64,000 nt of DNA from a bacterium (GTDB lineage Bacteria; Cyanobacteriota; Vampirovibrionia; Gastranaerophilales; Gastranaerophilaceae): contig JAFUXT010000001.1 in the NCBI GenBank assembly GCA_017470815.1, positions 36,075 to 100,074 of the forward strand, given 5' to 3'. Positions within the stretch are counted from its first letter, which is position 1; each line of letters begins with the position of its first letter. Position numbers and translations under genes: made by a program. This document shows, piece after piece, positions 18,191-26,575 of this stretch. A model generated the notes under the pieces. The model was not told where the DNA came from, ran no database searches, and worked only from the letters and a program-made list of their open reading frames with translations.

Positions 18191-18712
18191 TTATGCGTTA
18201 GCCGTATATTTAGGAGCCATCATTTTTATATCTTCATCTCTTGCTTTTTTGGCTTCCTGTAATTCTGCGGTTATTTCATCAAGAAGTGTTTTCAAAGTTT
18301 CTTGCTCCTGTGCAAGTTTACCTTCTTCAACTTTTAAATTCTTTTGTTCTTCTTGAGCTGCCTGTTCACGCCCCTGTATGTACAATGTTCGCATAATGTA
18401 ATTTTGCATTTGCTGCGGATTTTGCATTGCTCCGCCCATTTGCTGCTGATACATCATTTGCATCATTGGGGCATTTTGCTGCATATACTGTAATGCCATA
18501 TTGTGAGCATAACCAATATATGCCATTGATCTGCCCATCATTGACCCCGGAGAACCTAAAATATCTCCGATAGAGATATTGCCATTTCCAACCATAGCGG
18601 CGTACTGCTGCAAATCTCGTAATTTTCGCGAGATTTTCAATAACTTGTACTGAATGTTTGATTTTTGTCGGCACAAGTCATGAACTCTTGCGGTAAACAT
18701 TAGAAATCCCAT
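18191..18712 (-). CDS. Gln/Met-rich coiled-coil protein sharing an N-terminal helix with the 604-residue protein
   Basis: 173 residues, family not recognised. The first 34 residues align without gaps to the N-terminus of the protein at 22873-24687: both start M-G-(F/L), share Ala8-Arg9, Lys17, Lys26 and Ser28, and have hydrophobics in register. The middle is Met/Gln-rich (MMYQQQMGGAMQNPQQMQ), and the C-terminal third is a strong coiled coil (KVEEGKLAQEQETLKTLLDE). There is no signal peptide. This helical-ends layout recalls proteins exported by flagellar/type III systems, but that is inference. It has AGGTTAG before the ATG and its own terminator. Confidence 0.7.
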   Translation of the reverse strand: MGFLMFTARVHDLCRQKSNIQYKLLKISRKLRDLQQYAAMVGNGNISIGDILGSPGSMMGRSMAYIGYAHNMALQYMQQNAPMMQMMYQQQMGGAMQNPQQMQNYIMRTLYIQGREQAAQEEQKNLKVEEGKLAQEQETLKTLLDEITAELQEAKKARDEDIKMMAPKYTANA

Positions 18713-18771
18713 AACTAACCTACCTTTTTAAATTTTTAAACTAACCTATTTTTTTAACCTACATATATATA

Positions 18772-18803
18772 AAAACATGCAATTCCAAGTAATTGCATGT
18801 TTT
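18772..18803 (-). terminator. Intrinsic terminator of clpP
   Basis: A 13-bp perfect stem AAAACATGCAATT / AATTGCATGTTTT with a 6-base loop, followed on the minus strand by further T residues. It sits 35 bp after the clpP stop. Confidence 0.88.
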
Positions 18804-18838
18804 TAGCCTTTTATTAAGTTTTGTAAAGTTCTTGTAAA

Positions 18839-19459
18839 TTAATTGCTTGAAGGTACCTTTTCCACAACCTTGTCAATAAGACCGTAATCTTTTGCTTCAT
18901 AAGCAGATAAGTAGTGGTCACGTTCGCAATCTTCACGAACTTTTTTCGGATCTTGTCCTGAATTTTTAGAAATTATATCAATTAACATATCCTTCATGCG
19001 CATAATCTCTTTTGCTTCAAGTTCAATATCCGTTGCCTGACCTTTCGCACCACCCAACGGTTGGTGAATCATAATCCTTGAACTCGGCAGGGACATTCTT
19101 TTGCCCTTTGCACCGGAGCATAGCAAAAATGCACCCATTGATGCGGCTTCTCCTAAACAAATTGTTGCAACATCTGCCTTAATAAGGTTCATAGTGTCAT
19201 AAATTGCCATTCCTGCAGTAATTACACCACCCGGACTGTTGATATACAGCATAATATCTTTATCCGGATTTTCACTGTCTAACAACAATAACTGTGCAAC
19301 AACCGAGTTTGCTACATCATCATCAATTTCAGTTCCCAAAAATATAATTCTTTCTCTTAGCAGCCTTGAAAAAATATCAAAAGAACGTTCTCCTCTTGAA
19401 GATGCTTCGATGACTGTCGGGACATAACCCATTATTTTCATATAAGTTTCCTGATCCAT
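18839..19459 (-). CDS. clpP: ATP-dependent Clp protease proteolytic subunit
   Basis: 206-residue cytosolic serine peptidase that forms the tetradecameric ClpP barrel and works with Clp ATPases. The catalytic Ser107 is in [11 protein letters not shown], His132 in RIMIHQP, and the Asp is in the YGLIDKV region near 181. [16 protein letters not shown] gives the oligomer/handle signature. GAGAGGG precedes the ATG. No clpX follows, because a terminator intervenes, so it is monocistronic. It appears full-length and intact. Confidence 0.97.
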   Translation of the reverse strand: MDQETYMKIMGYVPTVIEASSRGERSFDIFSRLLRERIIFLGTEIDDDVANSVVAQLLLLDSENPDKDIMLYINSPGGVITAGMAIYDTMNLIKADVATICLGEAASMGAFLLCSGAKGKRMSLPSSRIMIHQPLGGAKGQATDIELEAKEIMRMKDMLIDIISKNSGQDPKKVREDCERDHYLSAYEAKDYGLIDKVVEKVPSSN

Positions 19460-19769
19460 TACCCTCTCCTTTTTAACAAAATTTTATCCCAAATATTATA
19501 TTTACGCAAGATAATATATATTTACATGAAAAAATTATCTGAATATCTTTGGGAGTTAATCTGATTATATGTTTTATGAAAAAACGTCATCAGATAGAAA
19601 ATTTATATTTATATTTATTGTCAATTTTATTATTATTTGTTTACAAATTGTTTGATTTTTTTCATGTTTGATATATTATGACATCATAAGCCGAATTAAA
19701 AGAGAATGTGAGGAAACCACATTCTTTTTTAAAGGTCAAAAAAATAAGTAAAATAAAGGAAATAAAACA
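19460..19769 (+). promoter_or_regulatory. AT-rich spacer and rpmG leader with attenuator-like hairpin
   Basis: Divergent regulatory region between clpP and rpmG. A possible -10 (TATATTAT, near 19672) with an upstream TTGTTT lies just before a terminator-shaped hairpin, AGAATGTG / CACATTCT (19703-19725) with a T-tract to 19730, which precedes the rpmG Shine-Dalgarno by about 25 bases. This could attenuate the ribosomal operon. A 28-codon ORF (ATG near 19569) has no Shine-Dalgarno and is not called. Confidence 0.35.
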
Positions 19770-19937
19770 ATGGGAATTAAAGGAAAATTAGACAAAATGG
19801 TAGTTCTTGCATGTGAAGAATGTAAAGAAAGAAACTACACAACAACAAAAAACAAAAAAACATTAAAAGAAAGAATGGAATTAAACAAATATTGTCCAAA
19901 GTGCAAAAAACACACTGCACACAAGGAAACGAAGTAA
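19770..19937 (+). CDS. rpmG: 50S ribosomal protein L33, zinc-ribbon form
   Basis: 55 residues, shorter than the listing threshold for ORFs but clear. It has two CxxC pairs (CEEC near 15-18 and CPKC near 43-46) that bind zinc, with the [19 protein letters not shown] signature between and around them. An AAAGGA Shine-Dalgarno lies 8 bases upstream. It heads the conserved rpmG-tRNA(Trp)-secE-nusG-rplK-rplA gene order, which strongly supports the call. Confidence 0.95.
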   Translation: MGIKGKLDKMVVLACEECKERNYTTTKNKKTLKERMELNKYCPKCKKHTAHKETK

Positions 19938-19938
19938 A

Positions 19939-20049
19939 AGTGAATTGTGGATTGTGAGTCGTGAATTGAGGTTATCAAGGATTTTTCATATTTTTTGATT
20001 TGCAAATTTGAAAAGGACTATTCACTATTCACAACTCACTATTCACTAA
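19939..20049. repeat. Family A repeat: inverted pair between rpmG and tRNA-Trp
   Basis: A forward arm of GTGAATTG-type units at 19939-19970 and a reverse arm (ACTATTCACTATTCACAACT and so on) at 20017-20049 can fold into a long hairpin. The right arm ends 3 bp before the tRNA. Confidence 0.75.
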
Positions 20050-20052
20050 TTT

Positions 20053-20125
20053 GCGTCCTTAGTTCAGTTGGTAGAACGTCGGTCTCCAAAACCGGATGTC
20101 GAGGGTTCGAGTCCTTCAGGGCGCG
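20053..20125 (+). tRNA. trnW: tRNA-Trp (anticodon CCA)
   Basis: 73 bases. Acceptor stem GCGTCCT / AGGGCGC with one G-U pair, D-arm TAGTTCAGTTGGTAGA, anticodon stem-loop CGGT-CTCCAAA-ACCG with CCA at the anticodon, and T-arm GAGGGTTCGAGTCCTTC. CCA is not encoded at the 3' end. Its position before secE is typical of many bacteria. Confidence 0.97.
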
Positions 20126-20151
20126 ATTTATAAATATAAGGATATTCAAAT

Positions 20152-20373
20152 ATGATGAACGGTTCAGATAAAAAACAAAACGAAACAATTGAATCAATTA
20201 AGGCTTATTTTAAAGGCGTAAAAGCCGAATGGGGCAGAATTAGTTGGCCTGAACGCAGACAAATTGTTGCCGAAACTCTATCGGTAATAGTAATTGTTTT
20301 TGTATTTACCGTTGCAATATATTGCATGGATTTAATTTTCAAAGGGCTTTTGAGTCTCGTAAATAAAATATAA
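20152..20373 (+). CDS. secE: Preprotein translocase subunit SecE
   Basis: 73-residue small subunit of the SecYEG channel in the inner membrane. The cytoplasmic amphipathic helix carries the hallmark KAEWGRISWPERRQIVAET, followed by a single membrane segment (about 43-66). The single-span form is typical outside Enterobacteria. An AGGATATT Shine-Dalgarno precedes two consecutive ATG codons, so the start is either 20152 or 20155. The conserved position before nusG confirms identity. Confidence 0.97.
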   Translation: MMNGSDKKQNETIESIKAYFKGVKAEWGRISWPERRQIVAETLSVIVIVFVFTVAIYCMDLIFKGLLSLVNKI

Positions 20374-20400
20374 ACAAAAAATTTATAATAAAGGTGGCTT

Positions 20401-21027
20401 ATGACTAAAAAAGAAAAAACAATGGAAGAACAACTAAACGAAGACATCGCAGAAGAAAAAGCGTTGGAACAAGAAGAAGTTGAAGCACAGGAAGCGAAGA
20501 AAAACCAAAAAAGATGGTATATCGTTCACACATACTCAGGGTACGAAAACAAGGTTAAAGTGAATCTTGAAAAGCGTGTCGAATATATGAATATGGGTGA
20601 TAAAATCTTTAGGATTGAAGTTCCTCAAAAAACCGTTGTTCAGGTAAAAAGCGGTAAGAAACAGGAAAAAGAAGAAAAGATTTTCCCGGGGTATGTTCTT
20701 GTTGAAATGATTATGGATGAGGACAGTTGGTATGTTGTAAGACACACTTCAGGTGTTACAAAATTCGTTGGCTCTGTCAAAAAACCAATTCCTGTCAAAG
20801 AAAGCGAAATCAAAAGAATATTACACAGAACATCATCACAAGTGGAAAAAGTTGAACTTGATGTTAAAGTCGGTGATAAAATCAGAATTGTATCAGGTCC
20901 GTTTGCTGACTTTGATGCAGATATTATCGAAGTTTATCCTGATAAATCAAAACTTCGTGCAAATGTTTCAATCTTTGGTCGTGAAACGCCGGTTGAACTT
21001 GAGTATAATCAAATAAACAAATTATAA
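20401..21027 (+). CDS. nusG: Transcription termination/antitermination protein NusG
   Basis: 208 residues. The NGN domain begins at about residue 37 (RWYIVHTYSGYENKV), contains FPGYVLVEM and HTSGVTKFVG, and is followed by the C-terminal KOW domain (VGDKIRIVSGPFADFDADI). An acidic Glu-rich extension of about 36 residues precedes the NGN domain. NusG links RNA polymerase to the ribosome or Rho. AAGGTGG marks the ATG. It lies 27 bp after secE in the conserved operon. Confidence 0.97.
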   Translation: MTKKEKTMEEQLNEDIAEEKALEQEEVEAQEAKKNQKRWYIVHTYSGYENKVKVNLEKRVEYMNMGDKIFRIEVPQKTVVQVKSGKKQEKEEKIFPGYVLVEMIMDEDSWYVVRHTSGVTKFVGSVKKPIPVKESEIKRILHRTSSQVEKVELDVKVGDKIRIVSGPFADFDADIIEVYPDKSKLRANVSIFGRETPVELEYNQINKL

Positions 21028-21070
21028 TAAGTAAGGTGTGATTAATTCGCATCAAAGGTACACACAAACT

Positions 21071-21100
21071 GTGGAAGAGGTCTGACCTCGCTATTACCAC
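21071..21100 (+). promoter_or_regulatory. Putative L1-binding autoregulatory site upstream of rplK
   Basis: GTGG (21071-21074) pairs with CCAC (21097-21100), and an inner helix GAGGT / ACCTC is separated from it by a 2-base AA on the 5' side and a 7-base GCTATTA on the 3' side. A site of identical shape precedes rplA (21661-21692). The GTGGnAG ... TACCAC arrangement resembles the L1 site on 23S rRNA, where protein L1 is known to bind both rRNA and its operon mRNA. Confidence 0.55.
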
Positions 21101-21114
21101 AAAAGGAGAAAAAA

Positions 21115-21543
21115 ATGGCAAAAAAAGTAGTAGGAAAAATCAAACTTCAAATTGAAGCCGGAAAAGCAAATCCGTCACCACCTGTTGGTCCTGCATTAGG
21201 TCAGCATGGTGTTAACATTATGGATTTTTGTAAGCAATTCAATGCGAAAACACAAGACAAAGCAGGATATATCATTCCTGTAATTATTGATGTATATGAA
21301 GACAGAAGTTTTACTTTTGTAATCAAATCACCACCTGCTCCTGTGTTGATTAAAAAAGCCTTAAATCTTCCAAAAGGTTCATCAGTTCCTAACAAAGATA
21401 AAGTAGGCGAAATCACAAGAGCGCAATTGGAAGAAATTGCAAAAACCAAAATGGATGACTTAAACGCTACAACAATGGAAGCAGCAGTCAAAATGATTGC
21501 CGGTTCTTGCAGAGCAATGGGCGTAACAGTTAAAGAAGATTAG
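21115..21543 (+). CDS. rplK: 50S ribosomal protein L11
   Basis: 142 residues, standard length. The N-terminal domain has [21 protein letters not shown] with [12 protein letters not shown] (release-factor/GTPase-centre side), and the C-terminal rRNA-binding domain has [12 protein letters not shown]. It binds 23S helices 43/44 at the GTPase-associated centre. AAAGGAG gives a strong start. The leader carries an L1-type site, and rplA follows after a spacer invaded by a family C repeat. Confidence 0.98.
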   Translation: MAKKVVGKIKLQIEAGKANPSPPVGPALGQHGVNIMDFCKQFNAKTQDKAGYIIPVIIDVYEDRSFTFVIKSPPAPVLIKKALNLPKGSSVPNKDKVGEITRAQLEEIAKTKMDDLNATTMEAAVKMIAGSCRAMGVTVKED

Positions 21544-21557
21544 TACAAAATCAATTA

Positions 21558-21644
21558 TGTCATCCTGAACTTGTTTCAGGATCTCACATAGAACATTATT
21601 GAATATGTATTATAAGGAGATGCCGGAATAGATTCGGCATGACA
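21558..21644. repeat. Family C dispersed repeat inserted between rplK and rplA
   Basis: It starts TGTCATCCTGAACTTGTTTC and ends GCCGGAATAGATTCGGCATG plus ACA. Both ends are self-complementary hairpins (TCCTGAA-TTCAGGA and GCCGAATC-type) with TGTCAT / ATGACA as outer termini. A relative lies at 51196-51299. Confidence 0.7.
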
Positions 21645-21660
21645 TTTAAAAGTAAAACAG

Positions 21661-21692
21661 CATGGAAGGACAGTTTGTCCGTTAACACCACG
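21661..21692 (+). promoter_or_regulatory. Second putative L1-binding site, upstream of rplA
   Basis: TGG (21663-21665) pairs with CCA (21688-21690), and GGAC / GTCC forms the inner helix. As in the site before rplK, two A bases lie on the 5' side and seven (GTTAACA) on the 3' side, so the two sites share topology but differ in helix sequence. It lies 16 bases before the rplA ATG and would allow L1 to repress its own cistron. Confidence 0.55.
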
Positions 21693-21707
21693 AAAGGAAA
21701 AATTAAA

Positions 21708-22430
21708 ATGTCAAGATTAACTAAAAAACAACAAAAAACTCAACAACTGCTTGAAGGTTTCAATCAGCCGGCAACTGCTGTTGATGCAATAAAGAAGTTA
21801 CAGGAAATTTCCAAAGAAGTTTCTAAATTCAATGAAACGGTTGAATGTCACATGAGATTAGGTATTGATGTTCGTCAGGCTGATCAACAGATTCGTTCAA
21901 CAGTTGTATTACCTGCAGGTTTAGGCAAAACAGTCAGAGTTTGCGTTATAGCAAAAGGTGCAAAAGCATCTGAAGCAACAGAAGCAGGCGCAGATTTTGC
22001 AGGTGCAGAAGAAATCATTGATAAAATTTCAGACGGATGGTTTGAATTTGATACATTGATTGCGACTCCTGATTGTATGGGTATGCTTGGTAAACTCGGT
22101 AGGGTTTTAGGGCCAAAAGGCTTGATGCCAAACCCAAAAACAGGTACAGTAACAATGGACATTGCAAAAGCGGTAAAAGATGCTAAAGCAGGTAAAGTTG
22201 AATACAGAGCCGATAAGCAAGGTATGATTCACTGCCCTATCGGTAAAGTTCAGTTTAGCGAAGAAGATTTGGTCAAAAACTATGCAACCTTAGCAGATGC
22301 AATTTTAAAATCAAAACCATCTTCAGCAAAAGGAACTTATGTTAAATCAGTTTACTTATCAACAACAATGGGACCTGGGATTAAATTAGATCCGAAAACA
22401 TTTGCTGCTGAAGTAAAAGAATTGGTTTAA
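21708..22430 (+). CDS. rplA: 50S ribosomal protein L1
   Basis: The reading frame is open from 21639, but that start would cover the L1-type leader. The ATG at 21708 has GAAAGGAAAAATT before it and gives a normal 240-residue L1 beginning [13 protein letters not shown]. Signatures are the two-domain fold with [18 protein letters not shown] and [19 protein letters not shown]1 forms the mobile stalk at the E site and represses its operon in many bacteria. A hairpin derived from a family B repeat terminates transcription at 22547-22574. Confidence 0.97.
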   Translation: MSRLTKKQQKTQQLLEGFNQPATAVDAIKKLQEISKEVSKFNETVECHMRLGIDVRQADQQIRSTVVLPAGLGKTVRVCVIAKGAKASEATEAGADFAGAEEIIDKISDGWFEFDTLIATPDCMGMLGKLGRVLGPKGLMPNPKTGTVTMDIAKAVKDAKAGKVEYRADKQGMIHCPIGKVQFSEEDLVKNYATLADAILKSKPSSAKGTYVKSVYLSTTMGPGIKLDPKTFAAEVKELV

Positions 22431-22442
22431 TAAAACATTATT

Positions 22443-22522
22443 TCCTCTCGCCCACAGCGTCAATTGAGTGGGAGATGGTAGAAAATCAAAACGAGGATTG
22501 AGTTTTAGATTTTCGGGTGAGG
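22443..22522. repeat. Family E repeat (CTCTCGCCCAC ... GATTTTCGGGTGAGG)
   Basis: It shares its left end (CTCGCCCACAG), right end (TAGATTTTCGGGTGAGG) and middle (TAGAAAATCAAAACGAGGAT) with the longer copy at 41881-42016. It includes the internal complement GAAAATC / GATTTTC. This 80-base copy lacks the central block of the longer copy. Confidence 0.7.
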
Positions 22523-22546
22523 AAATGAAAATACAAAATAAAAAGT

Positions 22547-22574
22547 AAGTTGGGGTTTCGACCCCAACTTTTTT
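22547..22574 (+). terminator. rplA terminator made from half a family B repeat
   Basis: Stem AAGTTGGGGT / ACCCCAACTT with a TTCG tetraloop and a T-tract. The sequence is the left half of the GTAAGTTGGGG family. Confidence 0.85.
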
Positions 22575-22620
22575 GTTGGTTATAGTTTTAAGATCGCACA
22601 AAAAATTTTGTTGAATTAAT

Positions 22621-22752
22621 GTAGTTAAGTAGTCGAGTAGTTAGTAGATAAGTTCGTTTCAAAATTAATTATTTTAAATATAAGTACTATTATTACTAAT
22701 ATTAATACCCCGATACGAACTTATCAACATAAAGACTTAACGTCTTAACGAC
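22621..22752. repeat. Long inverted repeat (GATAAGTTCGT ... ACGAACTTATC)
   Basis: The left arm has GTAGTTAAGTAGTCGAGTAG then GATAAGTTCGT (22647-22657). The right arm has the exact complement ACGAACTTATC (22715-22725) followed by TTAACGTCTTAACGAC. It resembles a small non-autonomous hairpin element. With 22443-22574 it fills the 440-bp gap after rplA. No gene was seen there. Confidence 0.55.
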
Positions 22753-22872
22753 TTTTTAACTTATTTTGTAAACATTTGTAACAATACGATTTATAACCTA
22801 AAGTTTAAGGTAAAAAATGCCGTCAAACCACATGATAGAACATGTCTGAAACCAATTTTAGAAAGGAAAAAA

Positions 22873-24687
22873 ATGGGATTAGCGGCATCACAAGCGAGAT
22901 TGTTAACTATCACAGCCAGAAAAGCAGACTGTGAATTTCAATCTATGAAATTATCTCATGAGAAAATTGCTCTATCTCGTGATATGGAGCGAATTTCTGA
23001 TGAATACCAAAACGCTATGAACAAGACAAAACTTATCTATGACTATTATGGTACAGGCACAAGTGATATGTCTTTAACATACGGATTATTGATGACTCCG
23101 TCTGTTTATAACGATTATTATCCGAGACTATTGACAGATAAATCAAACAGAGTTGTATTATCAGGAGTATATGCCTCTGCAGCAAAAGCAGCAGGTATTC
23201 CTGCAGAAGGTTACAACGGAACACCATCTTCAGAAGTTCGTAATTCATTTGTTGAAGCATTAAGAGATTTGGGTGTAATTTCGGCTTCAACCGCAGCAAG
23301 TATTGAAAGTGTATCATATAACAATGCAATAGGTTTGGGTGCAACTTTCTCTGCAACAGTCGCCACTCAGGATATTACCGCTAATGATTTTATGGAATTG
23401 GTAAAACAACAATGTAAAGATACAACTGATTATGGCATTGTAAGTCAATTTGATAATCATGGTACATGTGCTTATCCTAAAGAAACATTACTAAGTAGCG
23501 GCAACAGTGACTGGAATTTTAGACTTTCAGTCGGAGACGGAAAAGATAACTGCGAAAATCAAGTTACAACACTCAATCTTTACGATTTATTAAAAAATGA
23601 AAAAGATAAACAATATACGGTATCATTCAGAACCGGTGAAGGTGCAACTATTCCGGCAGGTGAAAGTGCATTCCTTCAACAATGGGTAATCGGAACTGAA
23701 AACAGCCCGTCGTTTTTAAATTGGATGGTTGACCAATTTAGTTCAATCTTTGGCGGAGTTGCAGAAAACGATTTGGCTCTTCAATATGCTTATAACCAAG
23801 TATATGATTTATTATACCCAAATGAAGAAATTCAGGATATGGCAGGTAAATTACCGAGCAATTATAATGATTGCGATGAAGAAGACCGTGGTGAAACGAC
23901 TGCAAGAATTACAGATGGCGGAGATCTAAAAAATTATGAACAAAGCATAAACCTTGTATCTACAAAAGTTTGTCACAACTATGATGACGATGATTCTGAT
24001 GTAGCAAGAAATTCTGCAATAGACTATATCGGCAGCGTATATACAGGTTGCGGAAACGGTTCGACTTCTTGGTGGGATGGCGGCGGCGGAAGACGTCAAG
24101 GTCTTGCTCTTAACTTAAGCCACATCACAGAAATTTTTATGACTGCCTTTGTAGAATACTTAAATGGTATCGACACTTCTCAATATTCTTATGAAAAAGG
24201 TGAATACTCAAAAGCATCATTATACAAGATTAATGAACACGGTGATGATATTTTCAAAATCAAAGCACCTACAGATGTTACTGACGGCACAGATAACCTT
24301 CTTGCCGGATTCTATGATGCATTATTTAACAGAATTTGCATAAGCGGCTGGACTGAAAACGAGAATATTGAAAGTGTTGAATATATGCAGGAACTTATGA
24401 AATCGGGTGCCGTATATATTTCATCTATCAATAATGACGGTAATTACTACCAAAGCGGCTATTCAACAGATACATACATTGCAGAAGTCGCTGACCTTGA
24501 AGGTGTTGCTCAGGCGGAGGCAAAATATAACGCTGCCAAAGCAAAAATAGAAAACAAAGAAAACACTATTGATATGAAGATGAAAAATCTGGATACTGAA
24601 ATATCATCTCTTACAACCGAATATGATGCCGTTAAAGGAATTATATCCAAAACAGTCGAAAAATCATTTAAGCGATATGATGCATAA
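22873..24687 (+). CDS. Unknown 604-residue protein with helical ends and variable centre
   Basis: Not assigned to a known family. Residues 1-55 form a helix (MGLAASQARLLTITARKADC onwards) that aligns with the protein at 18191-18712. The centre (about 60-530) is acidic and Gly/Asn/Ser/Tyr-rich. The last 75 residues are a coiled coil (DMKMKNLDTEISSLTTEYDA) ending KSFKRYDA. Helical termini that could pair around a variable centre are the layout of flagellin, hook and type III needle/translocator proteins, and there is no Sec signal. A flagellar-type ATPase gene is in the window (42020-43369). Export by such a system is inference only. AAAGGAAAAAA gives the start. Confidence 0.75.
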   Translation: MGLAASQARLLTITARKADCEFQSMKLSHEKIALSRDMERISDEYQNAMNKTKLIYDYYGTGTSDMSLTYGLLMTPSVYNDYYPRLLTDKSNRVVLSGVYASAAKAAGIPAEGYNGTPSSEVRNSFVEALRDLGVISASTAASIESVSYNNAIGLGATFSATVATQDITANDFMELVKQQCKDTTDYGIVSQFDNHGTCAYPKETLLSSGNSDWNFRLSVGDGKDNCENQVTTLNLYDLLKNEKDKQYTVSFRTGEGATIPAGESAFLQQWVIGTENSPSFLNWMVDQFSSIFGGVAENDLALQYAYNQVYDLLYPNEEIQDMAGKLPSNYNDCDEEDRGETTARITDGGDLKNYEQSINLVSTKVCHNYDDDDSDVARNSAIDYIGSVYTGCGNGSTSWWDGGGGRRQGLALNLSHITEIFMTAFVEYLNGIDTSQYSYEKGEYSKASLYKINEHGDDIFKIKAPTDVTDGTDNLLAGFYDALFNRICISGWTENENIESVEYMQELMKSGAVYISSINNDGNYYQSGYSTDTYIAEVADLEGVAQAEAKYNAAKAKIENKENTIDMKMKNLDTEISSLTTEYDAVKGIISKTVEKSFKRYDA

Positions 24688-24715
24688 AAACAACCCCTAA
24701 ATATAGTTAATGTAA

Positions 24716-24751
24716 AAAATGGGATTTTGTAATTATACAAAATCCCATTTT
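24716..24751. terminator. Bidirectional intrinsic terminator
   Basis: A perfect stem AAAATGGGATTTTGTA with loop ATTA and its complement. It lies between the convergent 604-residue gene and thrS. Confidence 0.9.
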
Positions 24752-24766
24752 AACTTTTTAGTTTAA

Positions 24767-26569
24767 TTATTCAGCATCTTTTTTAGCAAATGAATGATTT
24801 GCTCTTGAATTTATTTCTTCTTCAATTTTAGAAATAAATTCATCAACACTGAATGTGCCAATTTGACCGATACCTCTTGCTCTTACTGCGACAGTCCCTT
24901 CTTGTGCTTCTCTGTCACCTACTACACAAACATAAGGAATCTTTTTGTCCTGCAAAGATTCTCTGATTTTGTAGTTCATTGACTCGGAACGGTCATCTAA
25001 CGAAGCCCTGATACCTGCATCACGCATTTTTTTATAAACGCTTTCTGCATAATCAGTATGTTTATCATTAGAAATCGGAACAACATTAACCTGAACAGGT
25101 GCGAGCCAAGTCGGGAATGCTCCTGCATAGTGTTCAATTAAGATACCGTGAAATCTTTCCATTGAACCAAAGATTACTCTATGAAGCATTAACGGAGTTT
25201 TTAATTGACCGTCTTTGTCTTGATATTTAATATCAAATCTTGCCGGCAAATTGAAGTCTAACTGAATTGTAGCACATTGCCAGGTTCTTCCGATAGCATC
25301 TTTTACCTTGAAGTCAATTTTTGGACCGTAGAATGCACCGTCACCTTCATTGATGTCATATTTCATTCCACGTTTTTCCATAGCTTCTTTTAAGCCTGCT
25401 TCAGCCTTGTTCCAATTTTCAATTTCTCCGACAAAACTCTCCGGTCTTGTAGAAAGTTCAACTTCAAATTCCATATTGAATATAGCCATTGTATCAGCCA
25501 CAAAATCAATAATTCCGTTGATTTCATCAACCAATTGTTCAGGAGTACAGAAGATATGCGCATCATCCTGCGTAAAGCCCTGAACACGAGTCAAACCTGA
25601 CAATGCACCGGATTTTTCTTTACGGTAAACCGTACCGAGTTCTGCCATTCTTAATGGTAATGAACGGTATGAATATCTGTTTGATTGATAAATCAAAATG
25701 TGGAACGGGCAGTTCATTGGTTTTACAACATACTGATCGTCAGAATCTTCATCTTTCTGAATAAAGAACATATTTTCTTTGTAGTGATCCATGTGTCCTG
25801 AAATTTCCCAAAGAGTAGATTTTGCAATTTGAGGAGTATTAACTATTACATAACCTCTCTTGCGGTGTTCTTCTCTCCAATAGTTTTCAATTTGTTCACG
25901 AACACAGGCCAAATTCGGGTGCCACAAAACAAGACCTCCACCCATTTCTTCACGGGTTGAGAATAAGTCTAATTGCTTGCCGAGTTTTCTGTGGTCGCGT
26001 TTTTCTGCTTCTTCCAAGAAAGTTAAATATGCCTGCAAATCTTCTTTATTCCAGTATGCAGTAGCATAAATTCTTTGAAGCATTTTATTTTTTTCGTTAC
26101 CGCGCCAATATGCACCTGCAACTTTTAATAATTTGAACGCATTTGCTTTGATATATGAAGTATTTGGCAAGTGAGGACCTGCACAAAGATCATTAAACAA
26201 AGCATTTCCGTCTTTGTCTTTTGTTATATACAAAGTCGGATTGTCGTTGCGGTGTTCTTCTAACAGTTCCGCTTTGTAGATTTCGCCCTGAGCCTTAAAT
26301 TCATCAATCTGCGCCTGAACATCAGGAATTTCGTATCTTTCAAATGTCAGATTTTGTTTAACAATTTCTTTCATTTTTTCTTCAATTTTGTCTAAATCTT
26401 CCTGCGTAAAAGCATGACCGTCTGTTAAATCAAAGTCATAATAAAAACCGTCAGCAGTAGATGGACCGATTGCCAACTTTGCATTCGGGAATAAACTTTG
26501 AACAGCCTGAGCCATAATGTGAGATGTCGAGTGTCTTAAAATCGACAAAGTTTCGTTGTTCTTTTCCAT
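24767..26569 (-). CDS. thrS: Threonyl-tRNA synthetase lacking the TGS domain
   Basis: 600 residues from the ATG at 26567-26569. A TTG six bases upstream is less likely because its distance to AGGA is only three bases. It begins directly at the N2 editing domain (ILRHSTSHIMAQAVQSLFP), so the usual ~60-residue N-terminal TGS domain is absent. The editing-site motif HxxxH is present as HSTSH. The class II core has KPMNCPFHILIYQS with the zinc Cys, and LPLRMAELGTVYRKE. The anticodon-binding domain follows (QVNVVPISNDKHTDYA). Cyanobacterial ThrRS also lacks TGS as far as I recall. A promoter and a structured leader lie upstream. Confidence 0.96.
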   Translation of the reverse strand: MEKNNETLSILRHSTSHIMAQAVQSLFPNAKLAIGPSTADGFYYDFDLTDGHAFTQEDLDKIEEKMKEIVKQNLTFERYEIPDVQAQIDEFKAQGEIYKAELLEEHRNDNPTLYITKDKDGNALFNDLCAGPHLPNTSYIKANAFKLLKVAGAYWRGNEKNKMLQRIYATAYWNKEDLQAYLTFLEEAEKRDHRKLGKQLDLFSTREEMGGGLVLWHPNLACVREQIENYWREEHRKRGYVIVNTPQIAKSTLWEISGHMDHYKENMFFIQKDEDSDDQYVVKPMNCPFHILIYQSNRYSYRSLPLRMAELGTVYRKEKSGALSGLTRVQGFTQDDAHIFCTPEQLVDEINGIIDFVADTMAIFNMEFEVELSTRPESFVGEIENWNKAEAGLKEAMEKRGMKYDINEGDGAFYGPKIDFKVKDAIGRTWQCATIQLDFNLPARFDIKYQDKDGQLKTPLMLHRVIFGSMERFHGILIEHYAGAFPTWLAPVQVNVVPISNDKHTDYAESVYKKMRDAGIRASLDDRSESMNYKIRESLQDKKIPYVCVVGDREAQEGTVAVRARGIGQIGTFSVDEFISKIEEEINSRANHSFAKKDAE

Positions 26570-26575
26570 ATTCAA

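Noticed and set aside
19569..19655. 28-codon hydrophobic ORF upstream of rpmG
   Set aside because: No Shine-Dalgarno and no conservation evidence; the region is extremely AT-rich, so a chance frame is likely.
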